Assembly: GCF_009498295.1 (NCBI RefSeq)
Contig: NZ_CP040813.1
Location: 601,001-665,000, forward strand
Length of the DNA: 64,000 nucleotides
Origin: Oceanihabitans sp. IOP_32
GTDB lineage: Bacteria > Bacteroidota > Bacteroidia > Flavobacteriales > Flavobacteriaceae
Direction of reading: 5' to 3'
Numbering within the stretch: position 1 is the stretch's first letter; every line of letters begins with the position of its first letter. Shown one piece after another: positions 16,791 to 26,333 of this stretch. Under the pieces are notes generated by a model. It ran no database searches and was not told the DNA's origin. It saw nothing but the letters and a program-made list of their open reading frames with translations. The position numbers were made by a program, and so were the translations under genes.

Positions 16791-18248
16791 TTAAATCAAG
16801 GGAGACCACAACCGTGCATACGATTCTTTAAACTTCTCAAACTTTGAGCGGTTTAAAAAGGTTTCGTACTCTATTAAAGTACTCTGGGTTAAATCTTCAA
16901 AAAAATGACTTTTTAATATTTCACTTTGCACGCTGTCGTACATAAAACTATTAATTTCAAAGTTAATATTAAAGCTGCGATAATCCATGTTTGAGGTACC
17001 AATGGTGCAAAACACATCATCAATCACCATGGTTTTTGCATGTATAAAGCCTTCATGGTACTTATAAATTTTTACGCCAGCATCCAACAAAGCTTTTAAA
17101 TAGGAGTTAGAGGCGTGTTTAACAATCCACGAATCGGACTTTTTCGGGATAATTAACCTCACATCAACACCGCTTTTGGCTGCGATTTGTATCGCGGTTA
17201 GCATTTCAGAATTAGGCACAAAATAAGGTGTTGTTATATACACGTATTTTTGAGCAGTTAGTATTGCAGTAAAAATAACTTCCATAATATTTGCCCAATC
17301 TGTATCTGGCCCACTAGCCGCAATTTGAATGGCAACTTGCTCGTTAAAATCTTCAACTTTAGGAAACAAGGGCTTATAACTAGCTATGTTTTCATTAGAA
17401 ACAAAATCCCAAGTAGATAAAAAATGAACTTGCAAGGATTTTACAGCCTCGCCATAAATACGTGAATGCGTATCGCGCCAATACCCCTTATCTCGGTATT
17501 GGTTTACATATTCATCTGATATGTTTACCCCTCCAACATAACCTATTACACCATCAATTACAGCAATTTTTCTGTGATTTCGATAGTTCATTTTACCTGT
17601 AAACTTTGAAAAAAACACAGGCATAAATGCCCTATGCCTTACGCCAGCATGGGTGAGTTTACGTTTCATTGATCTTGATATTTTACTACCAACATCATCA
17701 TAAATTAATCGCACTTGCAACCCCGCTTTAGCTTTCTCACAAAGCGCATTTAAAACTTTTAGTCCAATTTTGCTATCCATAACAATATAATACTCTAAGT
17801 GAATGTGATGTTCTGCGCGCTTAATATCCTTTAAGAGTGCCTCAAATTTATCGTCACCACTTTTAAATATCTCGACCCTGTTATTTAAGCTTAGTGGTTC
17901 GTTATCATTAGTGCGCAACAACTTAACCAGTTTAATTTTATCTTCTAAAAAGGCTTGAACTTGCTTTACTTCTTCTCTGTTAAGCTCTAATTCATCATCG
18001 ATAGATTGGACCACCCGTTCGTTTAAAATACGTTTTTTCTTGAAGATTTTATTTTTCCGATACTCTTGACCAAATAAATAATAAATCAATAAGCCCACAA
18101 AAGGAAAAAACACTAGTACAATAATGTACGATAGTGTTTTAGTTGGATTTATACGTTTAAAAAAAATGGTAATTACAGCCGATATAGCTAATATGTAGTT
18201 AACAATAAACAGTGCATACCAGATGTTATTTTTAAAAAATTCAAGCAT
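16791..18248 (-). CDS. cls: cardiolipin synthase, phospholipase D superfamily
   Basis: The 485-residue protein has two N-terminal membrane helices (PLDc_N, about 8-60) and two phospholipase D domains. Each carries an HxKxxxxD motif: HRKIAVID in the first and HAKTMVID in the second. It condenses two phosphatidylglycerol molecules, or a related donor, to cardiolipin at the inner membrane. The length matches bacterial ClsA. Its start codon directly follows the stop of the upstream lytic transglycosylase, so the two form an operon of envelope enzymes. Confidence 0.93.
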   Translation of the reverse strand: MLEFFKNNIWYALFIVNYILAISAVITIFFKRINPTKTLSYIIVLVFFPFVGLLIYYLFGQEYRKNKIFKKKRILNERVVQSIDDELELNREEVKQVQAFLEDKIKLVKLLRTNDNEPLSLNNRVEIFKSGDDKFEALLKDIKRAEHHIHLEYYIVMDSKIGLKVLNALCEKAKAGLQVRLIYDDVGSKISRSMKRKLTHAGVRHRAFMPVFFSKFTGKMNYRNHRKIAVIDGVIGYVGGVNISDEYVNQYRDKGYWRDTHSRIYGEAVKSLQVHFLSTWDFVSNENIASYKPLFPKVEDFNEQVAIQIAASGPDTDWANIMEVIFTAILTAQKYVYITTPYFVPNSEMLTAIQIAAKSGVDVRLIIPKKSDSWIVKHASNSYLKALLDAGVKIYKYHEGFIHAKTMVIDDVFCTIGTSNMDYRSFNINFEINSFMYDSVQSEILKSHFFEDLTQSTLIEYETFLNRSKFEKFKESYARLWSPLI

Positions 18249-19178
18249 TTACGGATTGGCTTGGTAGTAACCTTCCTTCGGAATGTCAATTTTGTAGGCT
18301 TTCTTAGATTTATTATTAAGATGTGGCTCACGAAGCCAAGGGTTGTGCAATTTTAATATTTTATAATTAATACCAAAGTTTTTGGCAAATTTTGCGAAAT
18401 CACTAACAGCAGTGTCAACCTCAACTTTATAAGTTGGTATTGTTTTGTACAAATCCTTCTCTCTAAAATTAAAACCGTACTTATCTGGGTACGATAATAT
18501 TTCTTTAAGCGCTACAATTCTAAACAAATAACGTCCTGTTTCCTCGCCCAACAACAAATCGTAATAATTATTAACATTTTGTGCTTTTAGACGTCTCGAT
18601 ATACCGGCATTTCCAGCATTATAAGCTGCTGCAGCCAAAGTCCACGATCCCAATCGTTCTTTAGACTTAATGAGATATTTACAAGCCACTTCAGTAGCTT
18701 TTTCTAAATTATATCGTTCGTCGACATTGTTGTTAATTTCTAAACCATTTTCTTTTCCTGTGGCCTTCATTATTTGCCAAACCCCACGTGCGCCCGCTGG
18801 CGAAACCGCGTTGGTTAAACCACTTTCTATAACGGCAAGGTATTTAAAATCGTCCGGAACACCATGTTTTGCCAAAATAGGTTCAATTATTGGGAAGTAT
18901 TTTTTAGAGCGTTTAAACATTAATAAACCATTAGACTGCCAATAGGTATTAACCAATAGCTCTCTGTCCATGCGCTCTAAAATATCGGGGTTCTCTAGAG
19001 GTACTGGCTCTCCCGCAAAATTTAAATAGTCTGGAATTTGCAGAGCGTAAACATTGTAGTCGTTTATTACTTTGGTTTCAAAATTTTCGTCGGTAGGCGC
19101 GTTTTGTACAGCATAAATAAACATGCCACAAAGGCTTAGTAATCCGATAAAGGCGAGGGTTTTTTGTATTAATTTCAT
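18249..19178 (-). CDS. membrane-bound lytic transglycosylase, MltD-like SLT domain
   Basis: The 309-residue protein has an N-terminal signal or anchor (about 5-24) and an SLT domain. The domain contains FKYLAVIESGLTNAVSPAGA, whose Glu in IESGL is the catalytic acid, then RGVWQIMKATGKENGL and TLAAAAYNAGNAGISR. It cleaves peptidoglycan between MurNAc and GlcNAc in the periplasm. No LysM domain follows, unlike E. coli MltD. The stop abuts the start of cls, which suggests coordinated envelope expression. Confidence 0.9.
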   Translation of the reverse strand: MKLIQKTLAFIGLLSLCGMFIYAVQNAPTDENFETKVINDYNVYALQIPDYLNFAGEPVPLENPDILERMDRELLVNTYWQSNGLLMFKRSKKYFPIIEPILAKHGVPDDFKYLAVIESGLTNAVSPAGARGVWQIMKATGKENGLEINNNVDERYNLEKATEVACKYLIKSKERLGSWTLAAAAYNAGNAGISRRLKAQNVNNYYDLLLGEETGRYLFRIVALKEILSYPDKYGFNFREKDLYKTIPTYKVEVDTAVSDFAKFAKNFGINYKILKLHNPWLREPHLNNKSKKAYKIDIPKEGYYQANP

Positions 19179-19323
19179 TCTAATAGATTTTTTATTAAAG
19201 ATAGAAAAAATAATTACAACTAAATAGTTAATTTTTAGTGTTTTAAAACTTGTTTAAACGAATTAAGCTTTTAAAAAAGGCTAATCGCCACGTTTACACA
19301 ATTTCAAACAGGTTAAAATCCAG

Positions 19324-19989
19324 TTAATTTTTTAAAATGAGTTCTGGTAAATTTGCGTTAAACCATTTGTATTTGGTAATTATCATAACGTGCGAACCTC
19401 CTTTAACAGTGATACAATTCGAAATGTTTTTTATGGGAAAGACACTGTCTTTATCCCCATGAATATGTATAATTTCTGGGTGATGTTTTACTGGTTTCCA
19501 ACACAGCATATTTTTAATTGCCCAACTTAAATATTGACTATCGTTAACGGCGAGATACTTTTTGTAAAACTCTAAACGCTTTGTGATATCGCTTCCAGAT
19601 ACGTATTTAACAAGCCCCTCTAAACCACCAACAAAATGGGTTGGTATTAACTTATAAAGCTTAGTTGATTTTACAATACGCATACGCTTGGGCATTTCGT
19701 GTGCCGATTTTATACTTGAAATAATAATAAGTTTTCTAACCCTAATTTGGGTCGAAATTTCCTGAACTAAAACACCTCCAAAGGAGATACCTACCAAAAC
19801 AACATTATCGTGATATATATGTTTTGAAATTCGCGAAGCATAACTGCTTAATGATTCGTTTTCTAACGGATTTATCCATTCTAAGGTATGCATTTTAAAC
19901 TTGTTCTCTGGCAACTTTATATACTCGAAAATTTTAGGGCTTGCCGCCATCCCAGGCATAAAATACACATGTATTATCTCTTGATGCAT
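19324..19989 (-). CDS. alpha/beta hydrolase
   Basis: The 221-residue protein shows an alpha/beta-hydrolase core with nucleophile elbow GISFGG, a late acid in HGDKDSVFP and a catalytic histidine in GGSHVM. It has no signal peptide and is probably cytosolic. Substrate is unknown. It diverges from the small GNAT-like gene at 20104. Confidence 0.8.
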   Translation of the reverse strand: MHQEIIHVYFMPGMAASPKIFEYIKLPENKFKMHTLEWINPLENESLSSYASRISKHIYHDNVVLVGISFGGVLVQEISTQIRVRKLIIISSIKSAHEMPKRMRIVKSTKLYKLIPTHFVGGLEGLVKYVSGSDITKRLEFYKKYLAVNDSQYLSWAIKNMLCWKPVKHHPEIIHIHGDKDSVFPIKNISNCITVKGGSHVMIITKYKWFNANLPELILKN

Positions 19990-20103
19990 AAGGTTTTAAC
20001 CATTAGTTTCGTGGATTACAACTATTTTTTTCGTACTTTCGTACAAAGTTATAAAATAGTCCTCGCTATTTTAAAAATTCCTTTAGAAATAAAACAAATC
20101 ATT

Positions 20104-20400
20104 ATGGTTGAAACTGCAGAATTGATTGACAACGATTTTTTACGTCAATATGAAATTAAAATTGATGAGCATTTGGCGATAATCGAATATTCTTTACAAG
20201 AACGAAAAATTTTCTTAACCAAACTTATTGTGCCCAACGGTATAAAAGATGACGAATTTACGAAAAAATTTTTAGAAGTTGTTTTTGAACAGATTAGAGG
20301 ACGCAACTTAAGCGTGGTTCCTACTAGTCCAGAAATTGCTAAATTTGTAAGAAGCAACAGAAAATATAAGCGCATGCTTCCTGTTGGTTTAAGGATTTAA
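20104..20400 (+). CDS. small GNAT-like protein (PF14542 type)
   Basis: The 98-residue protein, taken from the ATG at 20104, aligns by eye with small acetyltransferases of the YidJ/GTACR type: IEYSLQERKIFLTKLIVP, then a helix, then NLSVVPTSPEIAKFVRSN. The acetyl-CoA loop usually written RGRGIA is replaced by IKDDEF, so acetyl-CoA binding may be altered or lost. A longer frame from 19888 would overlap the divergent hydrolase and was rejected. A terminator follows. Confidence 0.65.
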   Translation: MVETAELIDNDFLRQYEIKIDEHLAIIEYSLQERKIFLTKLIVPNGIKDDEFTKKFLEVVFEQIRGRNLSVVPTSPEIAKFVRSNRKYKRMLPVGLRI

Positions 20401-20420
20401 ACGTCTATAAACGTCATAAA

Positions 20421-20449
20421 AAAACCGAAGCCTTTTACTCTTCGGTTTT
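20421..20449. terminator. bidirectional terminator
   Basis: A 10-bp stem AAAACCGAAG / CTTCGGTTTT with a 9-nt loop lies between the convergent GNAT-like gene and mtaB. Confidence 0.88.
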
Positions 20450-20467
20450 CCATTTATTTGGGTTTTA

Positions 20468-21778
20468 TTACAAAAAGTCAAGTCTTACCGCACCATCTTC
20501 ATCAATTTTAGTAAGCTTAACATCATGCAAGGTATTTACCAAATCGGGATTCCAAGGTGTTTTTACTTTGACGTAATTTTCGGTAAAGCCATAAATATAG
20601 CCTTCTTTATTTTCGCTCTCAAACAATACATTTCGGTGCGTTCCTAACTGATTTTCGTAAAAAGCACGTCGTTTTTTAACAGATAAGCCACGTAGCATTT
20701 TACTGCGCTTGCTTCTAACATTATTAGGCACAACGCCATCCATGGTAATGGCCTGAGTATTATCACGCTCAGAATAGGTAAAAACGTGTAAATAAGAAAT
20801 ATCTAAATTGGCTAAGAAATTATAGGTTTCCAGAAACAACTCGTCGGTTTCACCAGGAAAACCAACAATTACATCGACACCAATACAGGCATGTGGCATT
20901 ACCTCCCTAATTCTAGACACCCTATCTGCGTATAGTTCTCGCATATAGCGGCGTTTCATTTTTTTTAGAATTGCATTACTTCCTGATTGTAAGGGGATGT
21001 GAAAATGTGGTACAAAAGCTCTAGACCTTGAAACCAAATCTATGGTTTCGTTTTTTAGAAGATTGGGCTCTATTGAGGAGATTCGCAGGCGCTCTATTCC
21101 CTGGACTTTATCTAATTCGGTAACCAAATCTAAAAACGTATGCTCGTGTTTTTTATTTCCAAACTCACCTTTTCCATAATCACCAATATTAACACCTGTT
21201 AAAACGATTTCCTTGATATTTTGTTTAGAAATATCTTGGGCATCCTTTAAAACATTCTCTAAAGCATTACTTCGGGAAATACCTCGTGCCAAAGGAATGG
21301 TGCAAAATGTACATTTATAATCGCAACCATCTTGTACTTTTAAAAAAGCACGAGTGCGATCGCCTAACGAATAACTTCCTACATAAAAATCGGCCTCTTC
21401 AATTTCGCAAGAATGCACTTCACCAAAATCATTTTTAGACAAATCGTTTAAATAATCGGTAATCTTAAATTTTTCGGTTGCCCCAAGCACCAAATCAACA
21501 CCATTAACATCGGCTAATTCTTCCGGTTTAAGCTGTGCATAACACCCCACCGCAGCAACAAAAGCATCAGGATTAATTTTTTGTGCTTGCTTAACTATGG
21601 TTTTAAAACGCTTATCTGCATTATCTGTAACCGTACAGGTATTAATAACGTATATGTCTGCTTTTTCAGAAAAATCTACTCGATCGAAACCTTCTTTATT
21701 AAAGCTTCTTGCAATGGTTGATGTCTCAGAAAAGTTAAGCTTACAACCTAAAGTATAAAATGCTACTTTTTTATTCAT
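20468..21778 (-). CDS. mtaB: tRNA t6A37 methylthiotransferase MtaB
   Basis: The 436-residue radical SAM enzyme has an N-terminal MTTase domain starting FYTLGCKLNFSETSTI with further conserved cysteines (INTCTVT, AVGCYAQ). It then has the radical SAM cluster motif CDYKCTFC at about 150-160, and a C-terminal TRAM-like region. It converts t6A37 to ms2t6A37 in tRNAs reading ANN codons. Length and the TLGCKxN start separate it from MiaB and RimO. Its upstream region contains no obvious partner gene. Confidence 0.93.
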   Translation of the reverse strand: MNKKVAFYTLGCKLNFSETSTIARSFNKEGFDRVDFSEKADIYVINTCTVTDNADKRFKTIVKQAQKINPDAFVAAVGCYAQLKPEELADVNGVDLVLGATEKFKITDYLNDLSKNDFGEVHSCEIEEADFYVGSYSLGDRTRAFLKVQDGCDYKCTFCTIPLARGISRSNALENVLKDAQDISKQNIKEIVLTGVNIGDYGKGEFGNKKHEHTFLDLVTELDKVQGIERLRISSIEPNLLKNETIDLVSRSRAFVPHFHIPLQSGSNAILKKMKRRYMRELYADRVSRIREVMPHACIGVDVIVGFPGETDELFLETYNFLANLDISYLHVFTYSERDNTQAITMDGVVPNNVRSKRSKMLRGLSVKKRRAFYENQLGTHRNVLFESENKEGYIYGFTENYVKVKTPWNPDLVNTLHDVKLTKIDEDGAVRLDFL

Positions 21779-22055
21779 TTTTATAGATGTACCTGTGCTT
21801 GAATCAGGTATTTATTATTTTGAAAATTATATATTCAATACGAATTAAAATCGTTATTTTAAAACGAATATTCAAACAAGTGAAGCTGCAAAACTACAAT
21901 TAATAACTAATATTGAAAAAAAGAGTAGCCATTAATCATGATATTTAAAACGACTAAGTACACGACTGCCTAAAAATTATGTGTTAGCGTATTAATTTAG
22001 ACTTTAAAACTACCCTAAAAAGACTTCTTAAAAAGCTTATAAAAAGATGGAAACA

Positions 22056-22781
22056 CTAAATATCTGTATCGTCTGAAAACAGCTCTGCTTCCTTCTGTTC
22101 GCCCTCTTTCTCATTAATTATTCCAAATACTAAAAAATAAACAGACATCCCATAAAGCAGCATGATTATCACATCTTCAAATGGTAAAGGAAATTTAAAT
22201 GTTTTTATAGCCATAATACTTTCACTTATGGTGAATAATAAAACTCCAATAAAAACAGAGTTAAAACTAGTAGTATTATAAACCCCTTTTCTTAAAAAAG
22301 CAAATTGCAACATTAAGAGGGTTAGAAAAAACGCAATTAATGCGGGAATCATAAAGGCGTGAACATCTACAAATAAAAAGGCAACGATAAGGATAATGTA
22401 AACAAATATGGCAAGCGTAAAGGGTATTAATTTCGAGATTTCAAAATCTTTTTTATGGGAAAATTTAGCGCAAAAAAACAATTTACCAATCGAAAAAAAC
22501 AATATACTAATTAGAAAAAAATTGACGTTTTCGTGAATTATAATAGTGATATCCCCAATTAAAAAAGATAATAAAGCTAAATACACCCAACCATGTCTTT
22601 TCTTGTTATGCCCAACTTTGCTATAAAAAAAGTAGACCATTAACAAAATCATTAACCAAGGTTTAGACATAAACCGATACGGAAACTCAGGTAGGCCAAC
22701 CTTAACTATTATATCAATTAACAGTACAGAAAAATATAAGAATGCAAAGTTTTTGTGGTTAGTAAAAAGTGGTTTTATCAT
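22056..22781 (-). CDS. YhhN/lysoplasmalogenase-like membrane protein
   Basis: The 241-residue protein is almost wholly hydrophobic, with about seven or eight membrane segments and short loops, and ends in an acidic tail. FMSKPWLMILLMVYFF, LLSFLIGDI and FSIGKLFFCAKF correspond to the conserved helices of the YhhN/TMEM86 family, some of whose members hydrolyse lysoplasmalogen. Enzymatic function in this organism is uncertain. It is a lone gene between mtaB and the GlmU-like gene. Confidence 0.6.
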   Translation of the reverse strand: MIKPLFTNHKNFAFLYFSVLLIDIIVKVGLPEFPYRFMSKPWLMILLMVYFFYSKVGHNKKRHGWVYLALLSFLIGDITIIIHENVNFFLISILFFSIGKLFFCAKFSHKKDFEISKLIPFTLAIFVYIILIVAFLFVDVHAFMIPALIAFFLTLLMLQFAFLRKGVYNTTSFNSVFIGVLLFTISESIMAIKTFKFPLPFEDVIIMLLYGMSVYFLVFGIINEKEGEQKEAELFSDDTDI

Positions 22782-22895
22782 GGTTTAACTTAGACTAGGA
22801 CTTTACAAAAGTAACTAAATTTTTATTTACAAAACCATATAACTTTCATGTTTGCAACATTTTAGGGCGTATCTTGATTTAAAAAACCATCAACC

Positions 22896-24086
22896 TTATG
22901 ATTTATGCTCTTCATTTTTCCGGTATTTTTTTGTTAGCTCAAAAACATGCTCAAAAATAGCTCTATCGTGTTTTGTAAATTCTATTTTTTTTCTTTCCAT
23001 AACAGCCTTAGTTACCTCGAAAACCTTATCGATTCGATAAGTTGCAAGACCAGCACTGCCCCCCCAACTAAAACTAGGAATAAATTTTGCAGGAAAACCA
23101 GCTCCAAAAACATTAGCACTCACACCAACAACGGTTCCCGTATTAAACATGGTATTTATACCGCTTTTGCTGTGATCGCCCATCATAAGTCCACAAAACT
23201 GCAATCCTGTTTTAACAAAATTTTCGGTTTCATAATTCCACATACTCACTTCGGCATAGTTGTTTTTAAGATTAGAACTGTTGGTATCTGCACCTAAGTT
23301 ACACCATTCTCCCAAAACTGAATTTCCCAAATAGCCTTCGTGACCTTTATTTGAATTTTGAAAAATAACTGAATTTTTAATTTCACCGCCTACTCTACTA
23401 CATGGCCCTATGGTCGTTGGGCCATAAATTTTAGCTCCCATTTTTATCGCCGCTCTTTCCCCTAAAGCTAACGGTCCTCGAACAAGTACACCTTCCATAA
23501 TCGTAGCGTCTTTACCTATATAAATGGGCCCTAGGCTTGCATTAAGTGTAGCAAACTCTAAAGTAGCGCCTTGCTCTACAAAAATGTTTTCTGGAGCAAT
23601 AACATTATTACTGGCAGGAATTGGTTGAGATTGCCTTCCCTTAGTAATTAAATTAAAATCTTCTTGAATAGCTTCACCGTTTTTAGAGAAAATATCCCAA
23701 TTATGCTCAATTTTTATAACATCGTCATGAAACTCAATGGCTTCATAATTGTCTAAATCAACATCGGTTTGAGAAGCTTTAGTATAAAATGCAATTACAT
23801 CTTCGCCGTCAAAAATGGCTTGATTTTCTTTTAAATCAGCAACAAGATCTACTAAAAGTTTATTTGGTAAATAGGAGGCGTTTATTAATATATTTTCATC
23901 CATTTCGACCATTGGAAACTTATCAGACAAATAATCTTCAGTAACCGTCGTCATGGTAGAGCCTAAAAACAATTCCCATTTTTCTCTTATCGTTAAAATG
24001 CCAATTCTAATGTCGGCAACGGGTCTTGTAAATGTAAAGGGCAACAAATTATTGCGGGCAGGCCCATCAAATAAAATATAATTCAT
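22896..24086 (-). CDS. GlmU-family protein, alternative Bacteroidetes type nucleotidyltransferase/acyltransferase
   Basis: The 396-residue protein begins MNYILFDGPARNNLLPFTFT, typical of the alternative Bacteroidetes GlmU group. It has a divergent N-terminal nucleotidyltransferase-like part. A left-handed beta-helix (about 190-330) follows, built of hexad repeats such as GPIYIGKDATIMEGVLVRGP and GAKIYGPTTIGP. It probably acts in UDP-GlcNAc supply for the cell wall, but the classical LxxGxGTRM loop is missing, so the first reaction is uncertain. The rpmE2 gene lies upstream on the same strand behind its own terminator. Confidence 0.85.
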   Translation of the reverse strand: MNYILFDGPARNNLLPFTFTRPVADIRIGILTIREKWELFLGSTMTTVTEDYLSDKFPMVEMDENILINASYLPNKLLVDLVADLKENQAIFDGEDVIAFYTKASQTDVDLDNYEAIEFHDDVIKIEHNWDIFSKNGEAIQEDFNLITKGRQSQPIPASNNVIAPENIFVEQGATLEFATLNASLGPIYIGKDATIMEGVLVRGPLALGERAAIKMGAKIYGPTTIGPCSRVGGEIKNSVIFQNSNKGHEGYLGNSVLGEWCNLGADTNSSNLKNNYAEVSMWNYETENFVKTGLQFCGLMMGDHSKSGINTMFNTGTVVGVSANVFGAGFPAKFIPSFSWGGSAGLATYRIDKVFEVTKAVMERKKIEFTKHDRAIFEHVFELTKKYRKNEEHKS

Positions 24087-24274
24087 GTTTTATTAATTGG
24101 TGTGTTTATGCATAGGACAAGGCCTACGAATAATATTTTAACGCAACAAACCCTACAAGCTAGGATAATTTGCTTTTTTCACATCAAATATAAACATTAC
24201 AATAAATATTCCTATTCTTTTTTAAAAGGTAAACTATATAGCTCTGGCTTACTAATCTATATATAAGCACAAAA

Positions 24275-24303
24275 AAAGCCTTTCAGTAAACTTGAAAGGC
24301 TTT
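24275..24303 (-). terminator. terminator downstream of rpmE2
   Basis: An 11-bp stem AAAGCCTTTCA / TGAAAGGCTTT with a 7-nt loop is followed by T residues on the minus strand. It separates rpmE2 from the GlmU-like gene. Confidence 0.88.
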
Positions 24304-24323
24304 GTAAATCTATCGGACTAAGC

Positions 24324-24575
24324 TTATTTTTTAAACTTAGCATATTTTGTTTTAAACTTATCAATACGACCAGCAGTATCTATTAATTTAGATTTACCAG
24401 TATAAAATGGATGTGAAGTTCTTGAAATCTCCATTTTTACAAGCGGATATTCAACACCATCCACCTCTATTGTTTCGTTAGTGTTTGCAGTAGATTTAGT
24501 TAAAAACACATCGTCGTTAGACATATCTTTAAACGCTACTAATCTATAATTCTCTGGGTGTATACCTTTTCTCAT
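24324..24575 (-). CDS. rpmE2: 50S ribosomal protein L31 type B
   Basis: The protein starts [19 protein letters not shown], the canonical start of type B L31, and has the conserved [20 protein letters not shown]. It is 83 residues long and lacks the zinc-binding cysteines of type A, as expected for the zinc-independent form. An in-frame ATG 66 nt further upstream exists, but it would precede the promoter's -7 box at 24612-24619 and was rejected. L31 bridges the ribosomal subunits. Confidence 0.95.
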   Translation of the reverse strand: MRKGIHPENYRLVAFKDMSNDDVFLTKSTANTNETIEVDGVEYPLVKMEISRTSHPFYTGKSKLIDTAGRIDKFKTKYAKFKK

Positions 24576-24611
24576 CGCTAAACGCTTTTTATGCTTTATA
24601 ATTTCAAGCTG

Positions 24612-24641
24612 CAAATTTAAGCTTTTTTTATAACTTTGCAA
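24612..24641 (-). promoter_or_regulatory. promoter of rpmE2
   Basis: On the minus strand TTG (24639-24641), a 19-nt spacer and TAAATTTG (24612-24619) match the Bacteroidetes consensus. Its position fixes the L31 start at 24575. Confidence 0.8.
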
Positions 24642-24686
24642 TACTTTTTAATAAATTTTATAAACTTATAAATGATAAGCTTTTTC

Positions 24687-24694
24687 TATCTTTG
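24687..24694 (+). promoter_or_regulatory. putative -7 box for the DUF4199 gene
   Basis: TATCTTTG fits TAnnTTTG, 37 nt before the ATG; no TTG box at the expected distance is seen. Confidence 0.4.
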
Positions 24695-24731
24695 AAAAAT
24701 AAGCGTATAAATTACACTAAATTCTATACTT

Positions 24732-25262
24732 ATGGAAAAAGCCTTAAAAACAATCGCCACAAATTACGGTTTGTACCTAGGAGCCCTACTAGCACTATTA
24801 ACCGTGTTGGCTTATGCTCTAGATTTAACGCTCATGACGAATATGTGGTTTGGAATATTTATTCTTGTGGTTGTAATTACCTTAGGTATTATATCGGTTG
24901 TTAAAACCAAACAGGCCTTACTTGGTTTTGCAACTTTTAAGCAAGCTTTTGCGTCTTACTTCTTAACCGTATTAATTGGATTAGTAATAAGTAATTTTGT
25001 ATCTTATCTCTTATTTAATTTTATCGATCCAGAAGCAGCCGACACTTTAAAACAATTAACAATAGAGAAAACCATTGCCATGCTTGAGGGCTTTAATACA
25101 CCAAATGAAATTATAGCAGAATCGGTGGATCAAATGGAATCTCAGAATCAATATTCCTTGGTAAACATTATAAAAAGTCTTGCCGGTTCTCTTGTTCTCT
25201 TTACTTTAATTGGATTAGTAGTAGCAGCCTTTATGAAAAAAAATAATCCAGCAGCTCAATAA
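24732..25262 (+). CDS. DUF4199 membrane protein
   Basis: The 176-residue protein has four membrane segments (about 13-32, 36-56, 74-96, 150-170). A cytosolic or periplasmic loop between the third and fourth segments contains LTIEKTIAMLEGFNTPNEI. This layout is that of DUF4199 proteins, which in Bacteroidetes usually precede a family 2 glycosyltransferase, as here. Function is unknown; the neighbour suggests a role in lipid-linked glycan handling. Confidence 0.75.
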   Translation: MEKALKTIATNYGLYLGALLALLTVLAYALDLTLMTNMWFGIFILVVVITLGIISVVKTKQALLGFATFKQAFASYFLTVLIGLVISNFVSYLLFNFIDPEAADTLKQLTIEKTIAMLEGFNTPNEIIAESVDQMESQNQYSLVNIIKSLAGSLVLFTLIGLVVAAFMKKNNPAAQ

Positions 25263-25298
25263 TTTGAGTATTTTTGAAGCGAAATTTTAAACGTATAA

Positions 25299-26249
25299 AT
25301 GAATATATCTGTAGTTATACCGCTACTTAACGAACAAGACTCACTTATAGAACTTAACGATTGGATTCGAAAAGTTATGAGGTCTCACAATTTTTCTTAC
25401 GAAGTAATATTTATCGATGATGGTAGCACAGATGATTCTTGGAAAATAATTAGCAAACTTTCTACCAACGATAAGGACGTTAAAGGTATTAGATTTGTAA
25501 AAAACTTTGGCAAGTCTCAGGCATTACACGCTGGTTTTAACAAAGCCGAAGGCGCTGTTGTTATTACCATGGATGCCGATTTACAAGACAATCCTGACGA
25601 AATACCAGAGCTTTACAACATGATTGTAAATGAGGGATTCGACTTAGTTTCTGGTTGGAAAAAAAAGCGATACGATGCCGTGTTATCAAAAAATTTACCC
25701 TCAAAATTATTCAATTGGGCCGCAAGAAAAACCTCTGGTGTTAAATTAAATGATTTTAACTGCGGACTTAAAGCCTACAAACTCGAGGTGGTAAAAAACA
25801 TTGATGTAAATGGTGAGATGCACCGCTATATTCCCGTGTTATCTAAAAACGCAGGATTTACCAATATTGGCGAAAAAGTAGTACAGCACCAAGCGAGAAA
25901 ATATGGGCAAACTAAATTTGGAATGAATCGGTTTGTACATGGTTTTTTAGACCTTATCACCATTTGGTTTATATCGCGCTTTGGTAAACGCCCCATGCAC
26001 TTATTTGGCGCTTTAGGTTTTATCATGTTTGCCATTGGCTTTGGGTTTTCGGGATATTTAGGGGTCGATAAACTTTTTTTTAATCCTGACGGAAGACTTA
26101 TAAGCCAGCGTCCAGAGTTTTTTATCGCATTAGCAACCATGATTATAGGTACGCAGTTTTTTGTTGCTGGTTTTTTAGGTGAAATTATTTTACGTACCAA
26201 ATCAAATAAAAAACGTTATCTCATTAAAGATGAATTGAATTTTAAATAA
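25299..26249 (+). CDS. family 2 glycosyltransferase, polyprenyl-phosphate sugar synthase type
   Basis: The 316-residue protein has a GT-A domain: MNISVVIPLLNEQDSLIEL, IDDGSTDDS, and the nucleotide-sugar/metal motif MDADLQDNP at about 95-103. Two C-terminal membrane helices follow (about 228-250 and 268-292). It resembles DPM1/GtrB enzymes, which move a sugar from a nucleotide donor to undecaprenyl phosphate. Donor sugar is unknown. A TATTTTTG box just upstream may be an own promoter, but the 36-nt spacing from DUF4199 also permits cotranscription. Confidence 0.88.
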   Translation: MNISVVIPLLNEQDSLIELNDWIRKVMRSHNFSYEVIFIDDGSTDDSWKIISKLSTNDKDVKGIRFVKNFGKSQALHAGFNKAEGAVVITMDADLQDNPDEIPELYNMIVNEGFDLVSGWKKKRYDAVLSKNLPSKLFNWAARKTSGVKLNDFNCGLKAYKLEVVKNIDVNGEMHRYIPVLSKNAGFTNIGEKVVQHQARKYGQTKFGMNRFVHGFLDLITIWFISRFGKRPMHLFGALGFIMFAIGFGFSGYLGVDKLFFNPDGRLISQRPEFFIALATMIIGTQFFVAGFLGEIILRTKSNKKRYLIKDELNFK

Positions 26250-26333
26250 AACCGACCGTCTTAAACCAAAAAGCAACCTATTAACTCGTGAAATGCTTAT
26301 TTTTGCGACGACATAATTAACGAACTTACATTA

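Noticed and set aside
24576-24641. N-terminal extension of L31
   Set aside because: The -7 box of the promoter lies inside this stretch, and the family starts at MRKGIHP.
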